Assembly (NCBI GenBank): GCA_023014485.1
Contig: JAJOZX010001568.1
Location: 169,501 to 233,500 of the forward strand
Direction of reading: 5' to 3'
DNA length: 64,000 nt
From: Bathynomus jamesi
Lineage: Eukaryota; Arthropoda; Malacostraca; Isopoda; Cirolanidae
Position numbers and translations under genes: made by a program. The notes under the pieces are model-generated. The model had not been told where the DNA came from. It was given only the letters and a program-made list of their open reading frames with translations, and did no database searches. Positions 22,194 through 31,754 of this stretch are shown here, piece after piece (positions within the stretch are counted from its first letter, which is position 1; each line of letters begins with the position of its first letter).

Positions 22194-23095
22194 CAAGGCG
22201 TCCCAAAAAAATGTATACACACTTTAAATACTTATAAAGGCAGTGTTTATTAAAATACATTTCATTTTCAAAATGTAATAGAATCTACAGACATTATTTA
22301 ATTGTTTTGTCAACGCCTATTTTCAAACTGACGTCCGTTCTGGTCCAGGCACTGCTGATAACGCGAAGCAATGGAATCGCAAACATCACGAAACATTTCG
22401 TTTGGTATTTGTGTGCATTCTCGTTCAATGGCTGCTCTCAATTCAGCGACTGTTGCAGGTTTTATAGCGTAGACTTTGTCTTTTAAGTATCCCCATAAAA
22501 AAAGTCTAGTGGTGTGAGGTCTGGTGAACGCGGAGGGTATTCTACGAAACCCCTTCGTCCAATCCACATCCACATCGTGCCAAGTACCACTCGCAATACT
22601 CCACTCTTCGGTCGGATCATCTTCATTAATAGCATGGACTAATCTTGGAATGTAACTTTTCCATTGACAGCGCTTCAAAATGCGTTGGACAGACGATTCT
22701 GAATTCCTACCTCACGACTCGCTTGCCGCACAGATTTTCTTGGACTTTGGTGATACGTTTCCAGTACTCTTTCTTGCTTTGTGGGGCTTGTCGATGTCCG
22801 TGGTCTTCCGGAACGCTTCTTGTGGACATTCTGAACAGTTCCATCGGCTTCAAACTTATCTCTAATTCGAGTGATGGTAAGTCGCGTTGGTGGATCTGTT
22901 TGAAACTCCCTCCTAAACTGTCTTTGCACTTCAACTGCGTTTTCACACTTCCAGTAGCATTTTAGAATGAATTTCCTTTGTTCAAAGCTTAGTCTGACTG
23001 CCATTATTAATTCTAATGGGTTTAACTTGGAAAGAAAGAAACATCAATTGAGCTATCAGCTGTTAAAGTGTGTATACATTTTTTTGGGACGCCCT

Positions 23096-23096
<1 letters not shown>
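22194..23096 (-). mobile_element. mariner-like transposon, internally deleted
   Basis: TIRs of about 33 bp (CAAGGCGTCCCAAAAAAATG at the left; TTTGGGACGCCCTG at the right) with TA on both sides. On the minus strand, 23004-22675 encodes the N-terminal helix-turn-helix domain (FEQRKFILKCYWKC, FQTDPPTRLTITRIRDKFE, GRPRT). 22678-22310 encodes the C-terminus ([15 protein letters not shown] ... NGRQFENR). An [10 protein letters not shown] block with the last catalytic Asp is readable in another frame near 22520. The part with the first two catalytic Asp residues is gone. Confidence 0.92.

Positions 23097-23098
<2 letters not shown>

Positions 23099-23186
<88 letters not shown>
23099..23186. repeat. 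(AT)n microsatellite
   Basis: About 44 AT units, between the mariner end and a Penelope-like terminus. Confidence 0.98.
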
Positions 23187-23190
<4 letters not shown>

Positions 23191-23345
23191 ATTATTTCAC
23201 GAAAGTAACACCTGAAAAATATTTATGATGAATAAAACCACGAAGGAAAGGAAACACAAAATGGTGCTCAAGCGCTTTCGTCTAATGACATCCTCAGGAA
23301 CACTGAAGTACATAAAAGGGTTAAAGCCTATATATAGGTTACAGA
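23187..23345 (-). mobile_element. Penelope-like terminal segment, copy 1
   Basis: Minus-strand copy of 30338-30465: CGAAGGAAAGGAAACACAAA, the hammerhead-like unit, then GGGTTAAAGCCTATATATAGG. It is bounded by AT arrays on both sides. Assignment to a Penelope-like element rests on position next to the coding copies and on the ribozyme-like unit. Confidence 0.6.
23264..23303 (-). ncRNA. Candidate type I hammerhead ribozyme, copy 1
   Basis: The sequence is identical to 30392-30431 on the opposite strand. See that entry for the helices. Confidence 0.5.
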
Positions 23346-23349
23346 AAAA

Positions 23350-23359
23350 AAAAAAATAG

Positions 23360-23402
<43 letters not shown>
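23350..23402. repeat. (AT)n microsatellite
   Basis: AT array joining the terminal segment to the inverted arm. Confidence 0.95.
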
Positions 23403-23405
<3 letters not shown>

Positions 23406-23655
23406 ATAAACGGAGAAGTAAAAATAAAAATTAAAAATTAAAGGATTATCAGAGAGGCATACAGATTTGTAAGGAGAAAATATCGATTTTTAGCACAAGA
23501 TCAAATGAATTATAAAAAAATACAAATTTATACTGGAAATCTGCCCGGGTTTTAACACACTGCCTTTTTTGGTTAAGTTTCGATGTATATAAAAATAAAA
23601 TGAAAATTAAAAGTTAATAAAGTAGCATACAAGTTTACCAAAGATTTAGCGTTCT
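23402..23655 (-). repeat. Inverted arm of the Penelope nest, left
   Basis: Reverse complement of 28504-28742, about 240 bp, sharing GCAATAAACGGAGAAG, CCCGGGTTTTAACAC and CCAAAGATTTAGC. Just right of it, 23696-23735 is inverted relative to the end of the coding region (24533-24570). Confidence 0.85.
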
Positions 23656-23738
23656 ACCCTTCTTATCTAAATCTGTTTTGAAGGAATTCAAAACAACAGG
23701 ATCGAGTTGAAAAAGACCTTTGCTTATGTTGAAGTTAT

Positions 23739-24570
23739 TTGAATCGTGACCTGGATAACTTCCTCCTTCAGTTAAATGATCAAATCCCCTCCATTAAGTT
23801 TACTTTAGAAGTGGAACAAGACAATTCAATCCCATTTTTGGATGTGCGTGTACATAGGGAAAGCCCAGGTTTTAAGTTTAGTATCTATCGGAAAACAACA
23901 AACAATTTGTCCTATGTACACTTTTACTCGGGACATGACACCCCCACTAAGAAGGCCATTTTTTCATCAATGTTTCTCCGCGCCCTTAGGATCGCCAGTC
24001 CGGAATACATCGATGCCGAATTGGAAAAAATCAACGGTATTGGAAGTGATCTGTGTTATCCATCTGCGTTTATGGAATCTTGTCTCAACAAGGCAAAACG
24101 AACTTTCTATCGTGTCAATAATAACACTCGTACTTTGTCAAAAAATATTTTAGTACTTCCATTTTTCCGGGGCTTTTTAGACATTGCTAATGTACTTAAA
24201 CTTTTGGATATTAATGTAGTATTTTCATATAACAATATTGTGAAAAATATCATAGTAAAAAATAGCCCTACCAATAATTCAGGCATTATCTATAAAATTG
24301 GGTGTAAACAATGTGATTCCTTTTACATAGGTCAGACGGGAAAGGATTTGCACACACGTATAAAACAGCATCAATATTCCGTTAGAACAGGACAGGTGTC
24401 CAGTGCCCTTTTTGTCCATTTGTCAGAGTTATCCCACTGTATTGATTGGAATAATGCTTCAGTTTTATTCAACTCTAGCAACATTGTTAATAGAAATATT
24501 CTTGAGTCTGCCATTATCCAACTTTCAAATAACTTCAACATAAGCAAAGGTCTTTTTCAACTCGATCCTG
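23739..24570 (+). pseudogene. Penelope-like RT C-terminus and GIY-YIG nuclease
   Basis: C-terminal half of a Penelope-like retroelement protein. It starts inside the RT after the catalytic motif, in the block equivalent to FTxExE..SIPFLDVRV, followed by YRKTTNNLSYVHFYSGH and the thumb-like region. Residues about 185-240 form the GIY-YIG endonuclease: SGIIYKIGCKQCDSFYIGQTG with the HQYSVRTG Arg-containing block. This nuclease would cut the insertion target. The frame is open for about 280 residues and is interrupted only by the LINE inserted at 24570. The N-terminal half of the RT, including the catalytic Asp pair, is absent, so the copy is 5'-truncated. Confidence 0.88.
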
Positions 24571-24592
24571 TTGTTGTTGTTGTTGTTGTTGT

Positions 24593-26434
24593 TTAGCCGA
24601 TCAGCCCACCCTGATCGAGCAAGCCGGCGGCACGCAGGTAACCGATCGCCCTCTCCGGAGTGGACCAGAGGTTCAGCGCACTAGTGATGTTGTGTTGTGT
24701 TCGTTGTTGTGCTAGAGCGGTACAGTCCGTCATAATGTGTTCAATTGTTTGTGGTGTGTCTTGGCACAGGTGGCAGGTGTCGTCTATGGAGTTGTCTAGT
24801 CTGTGTTTATATGTCCGTAAGTTTGGGTGATGTCCACATCGGAATCGTGCTAAGTTAACTCGATCCGATCTGCTCAGGCTGATCTCTGACCTGTTAATGG
24901 GTGGCGGCTTCGCACCTAGGACCGCATTCGGACCGAGTCGTGTCAGTGCTTTGTGGGTTAGGTGTGTGTGTATGTGTTTTCTGTACTGTGTGATGTCTGT
25001 GGGGCGTGGTATGGAATGGAGTATTTCGTTATAATATCTCTCTGGTGTTACCTTAATGGTGCGAGGTGTTGGTGCATGATTGTACATGTAGTGGCAAGGG
25101 TGTTGTGGGTTAGTTGTCGCTGCTGCCATGAATTGTGTTCCCCTCATGTCTAAATGTTCCCTAACTTTTAGTATTTTTGTTTCTGTGTGCAGGTGTTCTA
25201 TTGGTGTTGTTTGAGTGCATCCTGTAATGATACGAAGTGCGTTGTTTTGTATTGTTTGTAAGGTGTTTATGTGTGTGTTTGAGATAATGGGTGCCCAGCA
25301 TGGGCTAGCATAGTCCATAACTGAGCGAATATATTGTTTGTATATGAGTGATGTTGTTTCCTGCTGGTGTCCAAAGTTTGTGCCTGTTAGTACCCTAAGC
25401 GTGTTAAGTCTTGACGTACATTTGGTTTTAATGTCCTGAATGTGGTTTGCAAAAGATAATGATGTGTTGTATGTGACACCAAGTATTTTGGTTCTGTGAG
25501 TGTGTGGAATGTTGATGTTGTTTAGTGTAAGCTGTGGAATTACCTGGTGTTCTTTTGTGTTGCTTGTAAGCAAGGTGATGGTTGATTTTGTGGGCGCTAC
25601 TTTGAGTCTATTGTGTGTGAGCCAGTCTTGTATACTGTTTATGTATGTTTGTAGGTTATTTGTAGCGGTGTCGATGTTGTTGTGGGTGGATGTTAGAGTG
25701 ATATCATCTGCATATGATGATAAGGTAAGCTTGTTATCTGTGGGTGTTGGAATGTCATGCATGTATAAGTTGAAGAGTGTTGGTGAGAGAACAGAGCCTT
25801 GAGGGACCCCGTTCGGAAAAAGCTTGTTTTTGGATGACTTGCCATTAAATGTGACATGTGAGTATCTTCCTGAGAGATAGTTGCTCAGCCACCTTTTGGT
25901 GTTATTGTGCATGTTTGTGTTGAGTATTTTGTTTATGAGAGGGAAGCGTGGGATAGCATCAAATGCTTTACTAATGTCTATTGTTGCTAATAGTGTACGT
26001 TGAGCTGGTCTTCTGGAGTTGATGCCATCCATGATGTGCTGCGTGAGGTTAGTGAGTAATGTCGTGGTTGAGTGGTGAGGTCTGAATCCATGTTGAGTAG
26101 GCGATAGTGGTATGTGTGGGTTGGTGATTTGTAAGATTAGTCTTTCTGTTACTTTGGAAGGTGTGCATAGTAAAGTAATGGGTCTATAGGAAGCTGGTTC
26201 TGTTGGATTTTTGTTTGGTTTGAGTAGTGTAATAATTTTACCTTGTTTCCATATGTCAGGAATAATACAGTGTTGGTATGAATATGTGCTGATATTTGTG
26301 AGAGCTAATATTCCTTGTGGGCCCAAGTGTTTAAGGTGTATGTTAGATATGTTGTCTGGTCCAGTAGCCTTCGAATTCTTAATGTTTTTGATGATCTTGG
26401 TGGTCTGGTCTGTATTGAAGGGTGTAATGGTCAT
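24593..26434 (-). CDS. LINE ORF2 reverse transcriptase part (613 aa open)
   Basis: Reverse transcriptase, intact over 613 residues. Motifs in order: GPDNISNIHLK, SYRPITLL, QHGFRPHHST, DISKAFDA (first catalytic Asp), GVPQGSVLSPTLF, SSYADDITL (catalytic YADD), LGVTYNTSLSF. The C-terminus has NLARFRCGHHPNLRTY, then CHLCQDTPQTIEHIMTDC, a C-x2-C-x7-H-x4-C knuckle typical of Jockey/CR1-group LINEs that lack RNase H. The ATG at 26434 is not the true start: the protein should continue from the endonuclease, but a frame break lies at 26435-26560. Catalytic residues are all present. Confidence 0.9.
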   Translation of the reverse strand: MTITPFNTDQTTKIIKNIKNSKATGPDNISNIHLKHLGPQGILALTNISTYSYQHCIIPDIWKQGKIITLLKPNKNPTEPASYRPITLLCTPSKVTERLILQITNPHIPLSPTQHGFRPHHSTTTLLTNLTQHIMDGINSRRPAQRTLLATIDISKAFDAIPRFPLINKILNTNMHNNTKRWLSNYLSGRYSHVTFNGKSSKNKLFPNGVPQGSVLSPTLFNLYMHDIPTPTDNKLTLSSYADDITLTSTHNNIDTATNNLQTYINSIQDWLTHNRLKVAPTKSTITLLTSNTKEHQVIPQLTLNNINIPHTHRTKILGVTYNTSLSFANHIQDIKTKCTSRLNTLRVLTGTNFGHQQETTSLIYKQYIRSVMDYASPCWAPIISNTHINTLQTIQNNALRIITGCTQTTPIEHLHTETKILKVREHLDMRGTQFMAAATTNPQHPCHYMYNHAPTPRTIKVTPERYYNEILHSIPRPTDITQYRKHIHTHLTHKALTRLGPNAVLGAKPPPINRSEISLSRSDRVNLARFRCGHHPNLRTYKHRLDNSIDDTCHLCQDTPQTIEHIMTDCTALAQQRTQHNITSALNLWSTPERAIGYLRAAGLLDQGGLIG

Positions 26435-26556
26435 GTCGAGTCTGTAGGTTTTCTTGTGTCTGGCTGTTTGTCTGTCTGCATGTTTCTGGTTGTTGTCTCT
26501 GTTTAAGTGACTTATCTTTGCGTAGTGATTAACTAGAATGTTAGCTTGTTGGGATA

Positions 26557-27560
26557 TTATGTTGGGATATTATTTTGGCTGCGACAGATAGCCGCGTGTG
26601 AGGTGTGAATGCCGCTGTTAGAGTGGGTAATGCTGTTTATAGTCTTGTATAGCCTGTATGTATCTGTGGAGTGGTTTAGTGTTGTTATGAATTCCCTGAA
26701 TGTTTCTGTTTGTTTTTCTTTGAGTTTGTTGTTTATTTCTGTGTTGAGCTGTTGTATCTGCTGTTTTATGGCTTCTGTGTGTGGTGTTTGTGTGTTATAT
26801 TTGAGGTTGTTACGTTGCCTTATGAGGTGGGCTATTTCTCTAGTGTAATTTGGGTTGTATTTCCTAATGTTGCCCTTGGGTATGTATTTGTTTGCATTAT
26901 TGATAATCTGATTAAATGTCTTGAGTGTTGTATCGATGTTTATGATGGGTGTGCTGTTTAATGTGGTGAATTGTTCCTCAGTCTGTATTTTGAACTGTTC
27001 CCAATCAGCTTTCTTGTAATTTCTGTAAGTGTGCCTAAGGCTGTTGAGGCAGAGTGTAGAATGTGTTGTAATGATGATGGGCAGGTGGTCTGATGACAGT
27101 TGTTTTTCTGTTCTCCATTGTGTATGTGTTGCTAGTGAGGGGGAACAGAACGTTATGTCTGGGGAGGAGTTTGAGTATCCTGCTTGATGTGGTATGTGTG
27201 TATGTTCTTCTGTATTGTTAAGAATGAAGAGGCTGTTTAGTTGTGTGGCTATGTTGGCGCCTCTGGTGTTGTTTTGGTTGTGCAGGTACCAACTAGTGTC
27301 TTTGGCGTTGAAGTCTCCTCCTAAGATGACATTAGTGAGAGAGGCAAGATTGTGTAACTGTGGATTGTAATTGGCTGGCACCTGAGGTGAACTATCTGGT
27401 GGGATGTAAATGTTGATTAGTGTGGTGTTGTGTTTTGCGCGTGTTTTAATGTTAACTGCCTGTATTTCTATCGTGTTATCTGCTTGGATTGTGTTTGTAA
27501 TGTTTTGGGTAGCATCAGTGTAGCTAATGCTTTTACGTATGTAAGTGATGAGTCCACCCC
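26557..27560 (-). pseudogene. LINE endonuclease, second part
   Basis: Continues the endonuclease: GGGLITYIRKSI near 27550 (in the frame after the break), INIYIPPD, VILGGDFNAKD at 27320, then SPDITFCSP and LSSDHLPI at 27090, the last motif with the catalytic His. A linker to the RT follows. The frame stops at 26557, beside a 13-bp direct duplication (ATAATATCCCAAC twice, minus strand). Reading resumes in another frame toward 26434. Together with 27468-28139 it forms one domain split by a frameshift near 27560. Confidence 0.85.
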
Positions 27561-28139
27561 CGTTACCCCAGTACGATCTTGACGGATCGCCGTGAAGTCA
27601 GGGATGGTGGGTGTTTTGTGTGTGCGTTTTAGTTTTGTTTCTTGTATAAGTGCTATGTGAATGTTTTGTTTGTGTACGAATTCCCTAAGCTGCATGATTT
27701 TGTTTGTGAGGCCATCTACGTTGTACTGTAATATGTTAATATTATACTTCTGTATGTGTCTCATGGTACTATTGTGTCTATGTCTTTGTGTATGGTGACA
27801 TGTGTAAGTTGTAGTGGGGCCTGGATTAGTCTTAATGTCGCCAGAGAGTAAGAGTAGTTCGGGGAGCACGCAATTGTTCCCTGTAATTGAAAAAATAGCA
27901 CGCTGAGAATAGGTCCGGCCCCGGGAGCCGATCGGCACTCTGACCGTGCCACGCAACAGGCCGTCGACTGCCAGTCTGGCCAACCGTAGACAGCCCGCTG
28001 CACGGAGATTTGAGGAAGTTTGGCCACCAGCGCGTTGATGTTTTGGTTTGACGTCGCTTCTTCGCGTTGACGTGTCCTGCGCTGGAGGATGCAGCCACTG
28101 TTTAGAAGCTTCCTCGTCAGCTGCTAACACTTTTTTCAC
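27468..28139 (-). CDS. LINE ORF2 N-terminus with 2A-like motif and start of endonuclease
   Basis: The first 95 residues are Arg/Ser-rich with no known domain. Residues about 96-108 read LLLLSGDIKTNPGP (27817-27858). This is the form of a 2A-like oligopeptide (GDxExNPGP) that makes ribosomes skip a peptide bond before the last Pro; here the usual Glu is Lys. The endonuclease starts about 25 residues later with NINILQYNVDGL and ALIQETKL (metal-binding Glu). After FTAIRQDR the frame is lost near 27560. If 2A works, the leader would be released from the enzyme. 2A-like leaders are known from several LINE clades. Confidence 0.75.
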   Translation of the reverse strand: MKKVLAADEEASKQWLHPPAQDTSTRRSDVKPKHQRAGGQTSSNLRAAGCLRLARLAVDGLLRGTVRVPIGSRGRTYSQRAIFSITGNNCVLPELLLLSGDIKTNPGPTTTYTCHHTQRHRHNSTMRHIQKYNINILQYNVDGLTNKIMQLREFVHKQNIHIALIQETKLKRTHKTPTIPDFTAIRQDRTGVTGVDSSLTYVKALATLMLPKTLQTQSKQITR

Positions 28140-28140
28140 G

Positions 28141-28503
28141 TTGTTCTAGCTACTGTACCTGTTCAGACGTTTTTTATAAACAAATCTTTATAAACAAATA
28201 TGCAATTTTGTCTTGCTCTCTTTGTTGGAGTTCTGAAAATGAATTGCCCTCCTCTCTGCTAAATTGCTCTAATATGGACTCTGTTTCTTCTTTTTCTTTT
28301 ATTTTCACTAGAAATATGTCTAAAATTCAATACAGAAATCTTCTTGGGAAGAATTTAGCACCACAAAGTTAAAACTGTGAAGCACAAAATGTAAAGTATC
28401 TTAGTTTTTGTACTCTGATAGTGCTAACTTTCATCCTAAATGCTGGCTTTGCATTAACCAAAGTCCAAGATGTCTAAATCAGAGGATTTCTGAGGCTAAA
28501 TCT
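28141..28503 (+). repeat. Penelope nest, unassigned segment
   Basis: AT-rich sequence between the LINE 5' end and the right inverted arm. No coding motif recognised; possibly upstream Penelope-like sequence. Confidence 0.35.
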
Positions 28504-28735
28504 TTGGTAAACTTGTATGCTACTTTATTAACTTTTAATTTTCATTTTATTTTTATATACATCGAAACTTAACCAAAAAAGGCAGTGTTAAAACCCGGGC
28601 AGATTTCCAATATAAATTTGTATTTTTATAATTCATTTGATCTTGTGCTAAAAATCGATATTTTCTCCTTACAAATCTGTATGCCTCTCTGATAATCCTT
28701 TAATTTTTAATTTTTATTTTTACTTCTCCGTTTAT

Positions 28736-28742
<7 letters not shown>
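28504..28742 (+). repeat. Inverted arm of the Penelope nest, right
   Basis: Pairs with 23402-23655 over about 240 bp with few differences, and ends at the (AT)n array. Confidence 0.85.

Positions 28743-28779
<37 letters not shown>
28738..28779. repeat. (AT)n microsatellite
   Basis: AT array interrupted by the second Penelope-like element. Confidence 0.95.
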
Positions 28780-28781
<2 letters not shown>

Positions 28782-28789
28782 GGAGAAAT

Positions 28790-29590
28790 CCAATGACAAG
28801 GACTCATTTAGAAAGTGTAATTTTAGACAATCTCCCACTCATCTCAAGCCAATTTTCTATCGACGCTTCGTTGATGATTCGATAGCAGTCTTTGATAATG
28901 CGGTACAAGCGCAACAATTCTTTAACTTCCTAAATTCTTTGCACCCCAATATAACGTATACAATGGAAACTGAGCAAAATGGCTCCCTCCCCTTCTTAGA
29001 TCTTTTAATTTCGAAAAACGGTGATTCTATTACTACATCAGTTTACAGGAAACCCACTTTCACTGGTTTGGGCATGAATTTTTTAGTTTTACTGATTTCA
29101 ACTATAAGATGTCTTGTATTAAAACTCTCCTGTTCAGAGGATATAATTTGACCTCTAATTTTACCTTACTTAATGATGAATTTAATAATCTAAGATCATA
29201 CTTTACTAATAATAGTTTTCCTGTTCAATATGTAGACAAACTAATTAGATCCTTCTTAAATAATGTTTATAGCCCTCAACTTCCATGTATTACAGTGCCG
29301 AAGGATATAAAATATTTCTTGGTACCTGAAATGGGTCCTTTGAATAAGGAATTTAAGCTTAAATTTACAAAATTGTTAAGGAAATTTTTTTATCATACTG
29401 ATTTCCGCATCATATTTATTAATAAAACGTCTTTAGGTAGCTTTTTCTCAGCGAAGGATCGAACCCCTGACTCGTTGCGTAGCGGTGTTGTATATTTATT
29501 TACCTGCCCCAGGTGTCTCCTTGGGAATTACATCGCAGCACTGTTCGCTCTCTCAGGGCTAGATTTTATTCGCATATGGGAATAAGTGGC
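28790..29590 (+). pseudogene. Penelope-like RT and partial GIY-YIG
   Basis: The frame from 28790 contains FYRRFVDDSIAVF: VDD is the catalytic pair of Penelope-like RTs. NGSLPFLDLLISKNG and SVYRKPTF follow. A break near 29090 moves to the frame of 29109-29585 with SYFTNNSFPVQYVDKLI, the thumb region, and SGVVYLFTCPRCLLGNYI, the GIY-YIG start. Just after it a further shift breaks the nuclease before its Arg block. The N-terminal half of RT is missing. More decayed than the copy at 23739, and of a different subfamily. Confidence 0.82.
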
Positions 29591-30246
29591 CGAACAGGTA
29601 AAATTTTAAAACTAAAGAAGCCTCGAGTATTCGTGAACACAGCATTAATGTAAAATTGATGTCACTTTAGACAATTTTAAAATTCTTGGTTGTAATACTT
29701 GTCCCAACTCACTAAGAATTTTAGAATCCCTTTTCATTAAAGCATTGTCCCCTAGTCTGAATGTTGACTCATCGGCCGTCCCTCTCAATTTGCTATGATC
29801 CCTCCTCCTTCCCCAATTCCTTATAATCCCTCCTTCCCCAATCGCACTCGCCATCCTTCGTGTTTCCCGTTCTTTGTCTCTGCTCAAATTAGTCAGCCTC
29901 GGATACTGCAGTGAAAGGTAGATAGTTCCATTGTTCCAGTGTACTATTGGTAATTTTTCCAGTGTATTAATTTCACATTTACTACATGTATTTAAAAATA
30001 ACTTCTTAATTTTTATATGTAAATCTGTATAACTTAGAATTTAACCCTCTTTTCTCAGTCTTTTAAAATTTGTCTTTACGAATAGGTTATAGAAATTTTC
30101 TGTTTTGTTTTTCATTCAATATTGATTTTAATTTCACATTGTTATTAAACAGCCTGAAGATGAGCGTATTGCTCGAAACGTTGCGCATTAAAGAAGACTT
30201 TTCATGGCATTTACATTTCTCCTTGTCATTGGATTTCTCCTAAATA
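29591..30246 (+). repeat. Penelope-like element 2, 3' part
   Basis: Non-coding 3' part. CTGAAGA at 30154-30160, a GAGC/GCTC hairpin and GAAAC at 30175 form a second, weaker hammerhead-like core. Its outer helix I pairs over only about two base pairs, so this copy is doubtful. Confidence 0.45.
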
Positions 30247-30285
30247 TTAAATTGAAGCTCTGTAGAAGCAACCCGCATGATTATA

Positions 30286-30286
30286 T

Positions 30287-30319
<33 letters not shown>

Positions 30320-30325
30320 ATAATA
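30286..30325. repeat. (AT)n microsatellite
   Basis: AT array on the right of Penelope-like element 2. Confidence 0.9.
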
Positions 30326-30337
30326 TATTTATTTTTC

Positions 30338-30463
30338 TTTTTTTTTCTTTCTGTAACCTATATATAGGCTGTAACCCTTTTATGTACTTCAGTGTTCCTG
30401 AGGATGTCATTAGACGAAAGCGCTTGAGCACCATTTTGTGTTTCCTTTCCTTCGTGGTTTTAT

Positions 30464-30465
<2 letters not shown>
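30338..30465 (+). mobile_element. Penelope-like terminal segment, copy 2
   Basis: Inverse of 23187-23345; holds the best hammerhead-like unit and ends CCTTCGTGGTTTTATCCATC beside an AT array. Confidence 0.6.
30392..30431 (+). ncRNA. Candidate type I hammerhead ribozyme, copy 2
   Basis: Helix I: GTGTTC (30392-30397) with GAGCAC (30426-30431), 6 bp including one G-U. Core CTGAGGA (30398-30404) fits CUGANGA. One extra T. Helix II: GTC/GAC with loop ATTA. Core GAAA (30416-30419). Helix III: AGC/GCT with no loop, so it could only work as a dimer or a very strained form. U16.1 and H17 would both be T, with cleavage after 30425. All core positions are present; the extra T after A9 and the loopless helix III are unusual. 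Hammerheads are known from Penelope-like terminal repeats. Confidence 0.55.

Positions 30466-30511
<46 letters not shown>
30466..30511. repeat. (AT)n microsatellite
   Basis: AT array between the terminal segment and the CACGTG element. Confidence 0.95.
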
Positions 30512-30514
<3 letters not shown>

Positions 30515-30595
30515 GATGAATTTCACAATAAAACACGTGAAATGAATGAATGCTGCAACCCACAAGGGTTTTTCTTTTTCCTTGTGGGTTTGCAG

Positions 30596-30692
<97 letters not shown>
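30512..30692. repeat. CACGTG hairpin unit and long (AT)n
   Basis: GGGATGAATTTCACAATAAA, CACGTG, then a hairpin CAACCCACAAGGG/CCTTGTGGGTTTG and about 48 AT units. The same order (inverted) is seen at 44755-44940. Confidence 0.85.
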
Positions 30693-30693
<1 letters not shown>

Positions 30694-30699
30694 TAAGTA

Positions 30700-31754
30700 T
30701 AAGGAAAAGATAACTATTTATTTCAGTTTACTCCCGTATTATTAATGAAACTACAAAGAGAAATTAAGTAAAATATTGGAAAGGTTATAGGAAGATGATG
30801 ATTGGAAATTAAAGATTGTTGTTGAATGGATGGCGCGAGGCTGGCCATTAAACGACTAATATCGATTTGTTCGTATTAACGACAGTGTTTTCACTTTCAC
30901 TTTCAAGGTGTTTTCACTTCTCTTACTTAATAAATAAAATTAATCCAGTTAATTTTGCCTAAAAAGCTTCCATGTTTCCAACGTCTTATTCGAATTTGAA
31001 TACTGTGAATATACTAGTATATTCATGCCATATCCGATATGTAAATTGTACCGAAAAATATTGAAAAACATCGTAAAAATTGATGTAACTCCTATTCTTC
31101 TTCTTCTTCTTCTTTTTCTTCTTCTTCTTAATAAAGGTTTTAGTATTGTTTGTTGTTGTTTGTTTCAGAGAGCTAGTTAGTCCTATAAAATAATCCGTCT
31201 CAATTTACTTTACTTTTGACTTTTTTCTTCCGTGCTGGTGAATGTGAGCTATTTTTCTATCGCGGAGAGGAAAAAGGATTTTAGAAAAGGCCGCTACATA
31301 CTCTCTATGTAATTAAATGTTCGAGAGCTTCTTCCTCGTAAAAGAGACAGTGAGAGTAAAATGTATGACCTTCACTCAGACAAAGGAAGCGGAGCCCTTC
31401 ATCGACATTGACAAACGTGTGTGGGTGTCTGTCTCGACGTATTAAACAAATGAGTGATACGAGTTCTAAAGTGAAAGTAATAAAAATAATAATTAATTAA
31501 TATAAAATAAATACAAATTATTTAATATAAAATAAATGCAAATTATTTAATATAAAATAACGAATTAGTAATTAAATTAATAAATAAAATAATTAGCTTC
31601 TCTGGTTGCCACAACAACCATTAGGGGAAGAAGAGCGTGGGGAAAAATAACGGGAAGCGAAACAGAGACTTGGAAACATTGGAGAGTCGCGAGTATCATT
31701 GCAACATTACAATGCTGCAAAATGAATGGGGTTATCTCCCGACATCACCTTACA
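30700..31754. other. No gene recognised
   Basis: AT-rich; (TTC)n at 31094-31131 and tandem AATATAAAATAAATGCAAAT-like units at 31497-31562. No coding signal. Confidence 0.45.

Larger units (their letters stand above)
24568..28140 (-). mobile_element. LINE with (AAC)n tail inserted in Penelope element
   Basis: A near full-length reverse-strand LINE. It consists of an N-terminal leader with a 2A-like motif, an endonuclease, an RT and a CCHC-like C-terminus. The stop codon (complement at 24595) is followed directly by about nine AAC triplets, so there is essentially no 3' UTR. The insertion splits the Penelope-like sequence at 24570. The 5' end is GC-richer than the surroundings. Low number of breaks suggests a fairly recent insertion. 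Confidence 0.88.
28777..30246 (+). mobile_element. Penelope-like element 2, inserted in (AT)n
   Basis: Begins TTTAGGAGAAATCCAATGAC and ends with its inverse, TCATTGGATTTCTCCTAAAT. AT arrays lie on both sides (to 28779 and from about 30295). It therefore interrupts the AT tract joining the right arm to the terminal segment at 30338, as the left side (23187-23655) shows in uninterrupted form. Confidence 0.75.
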
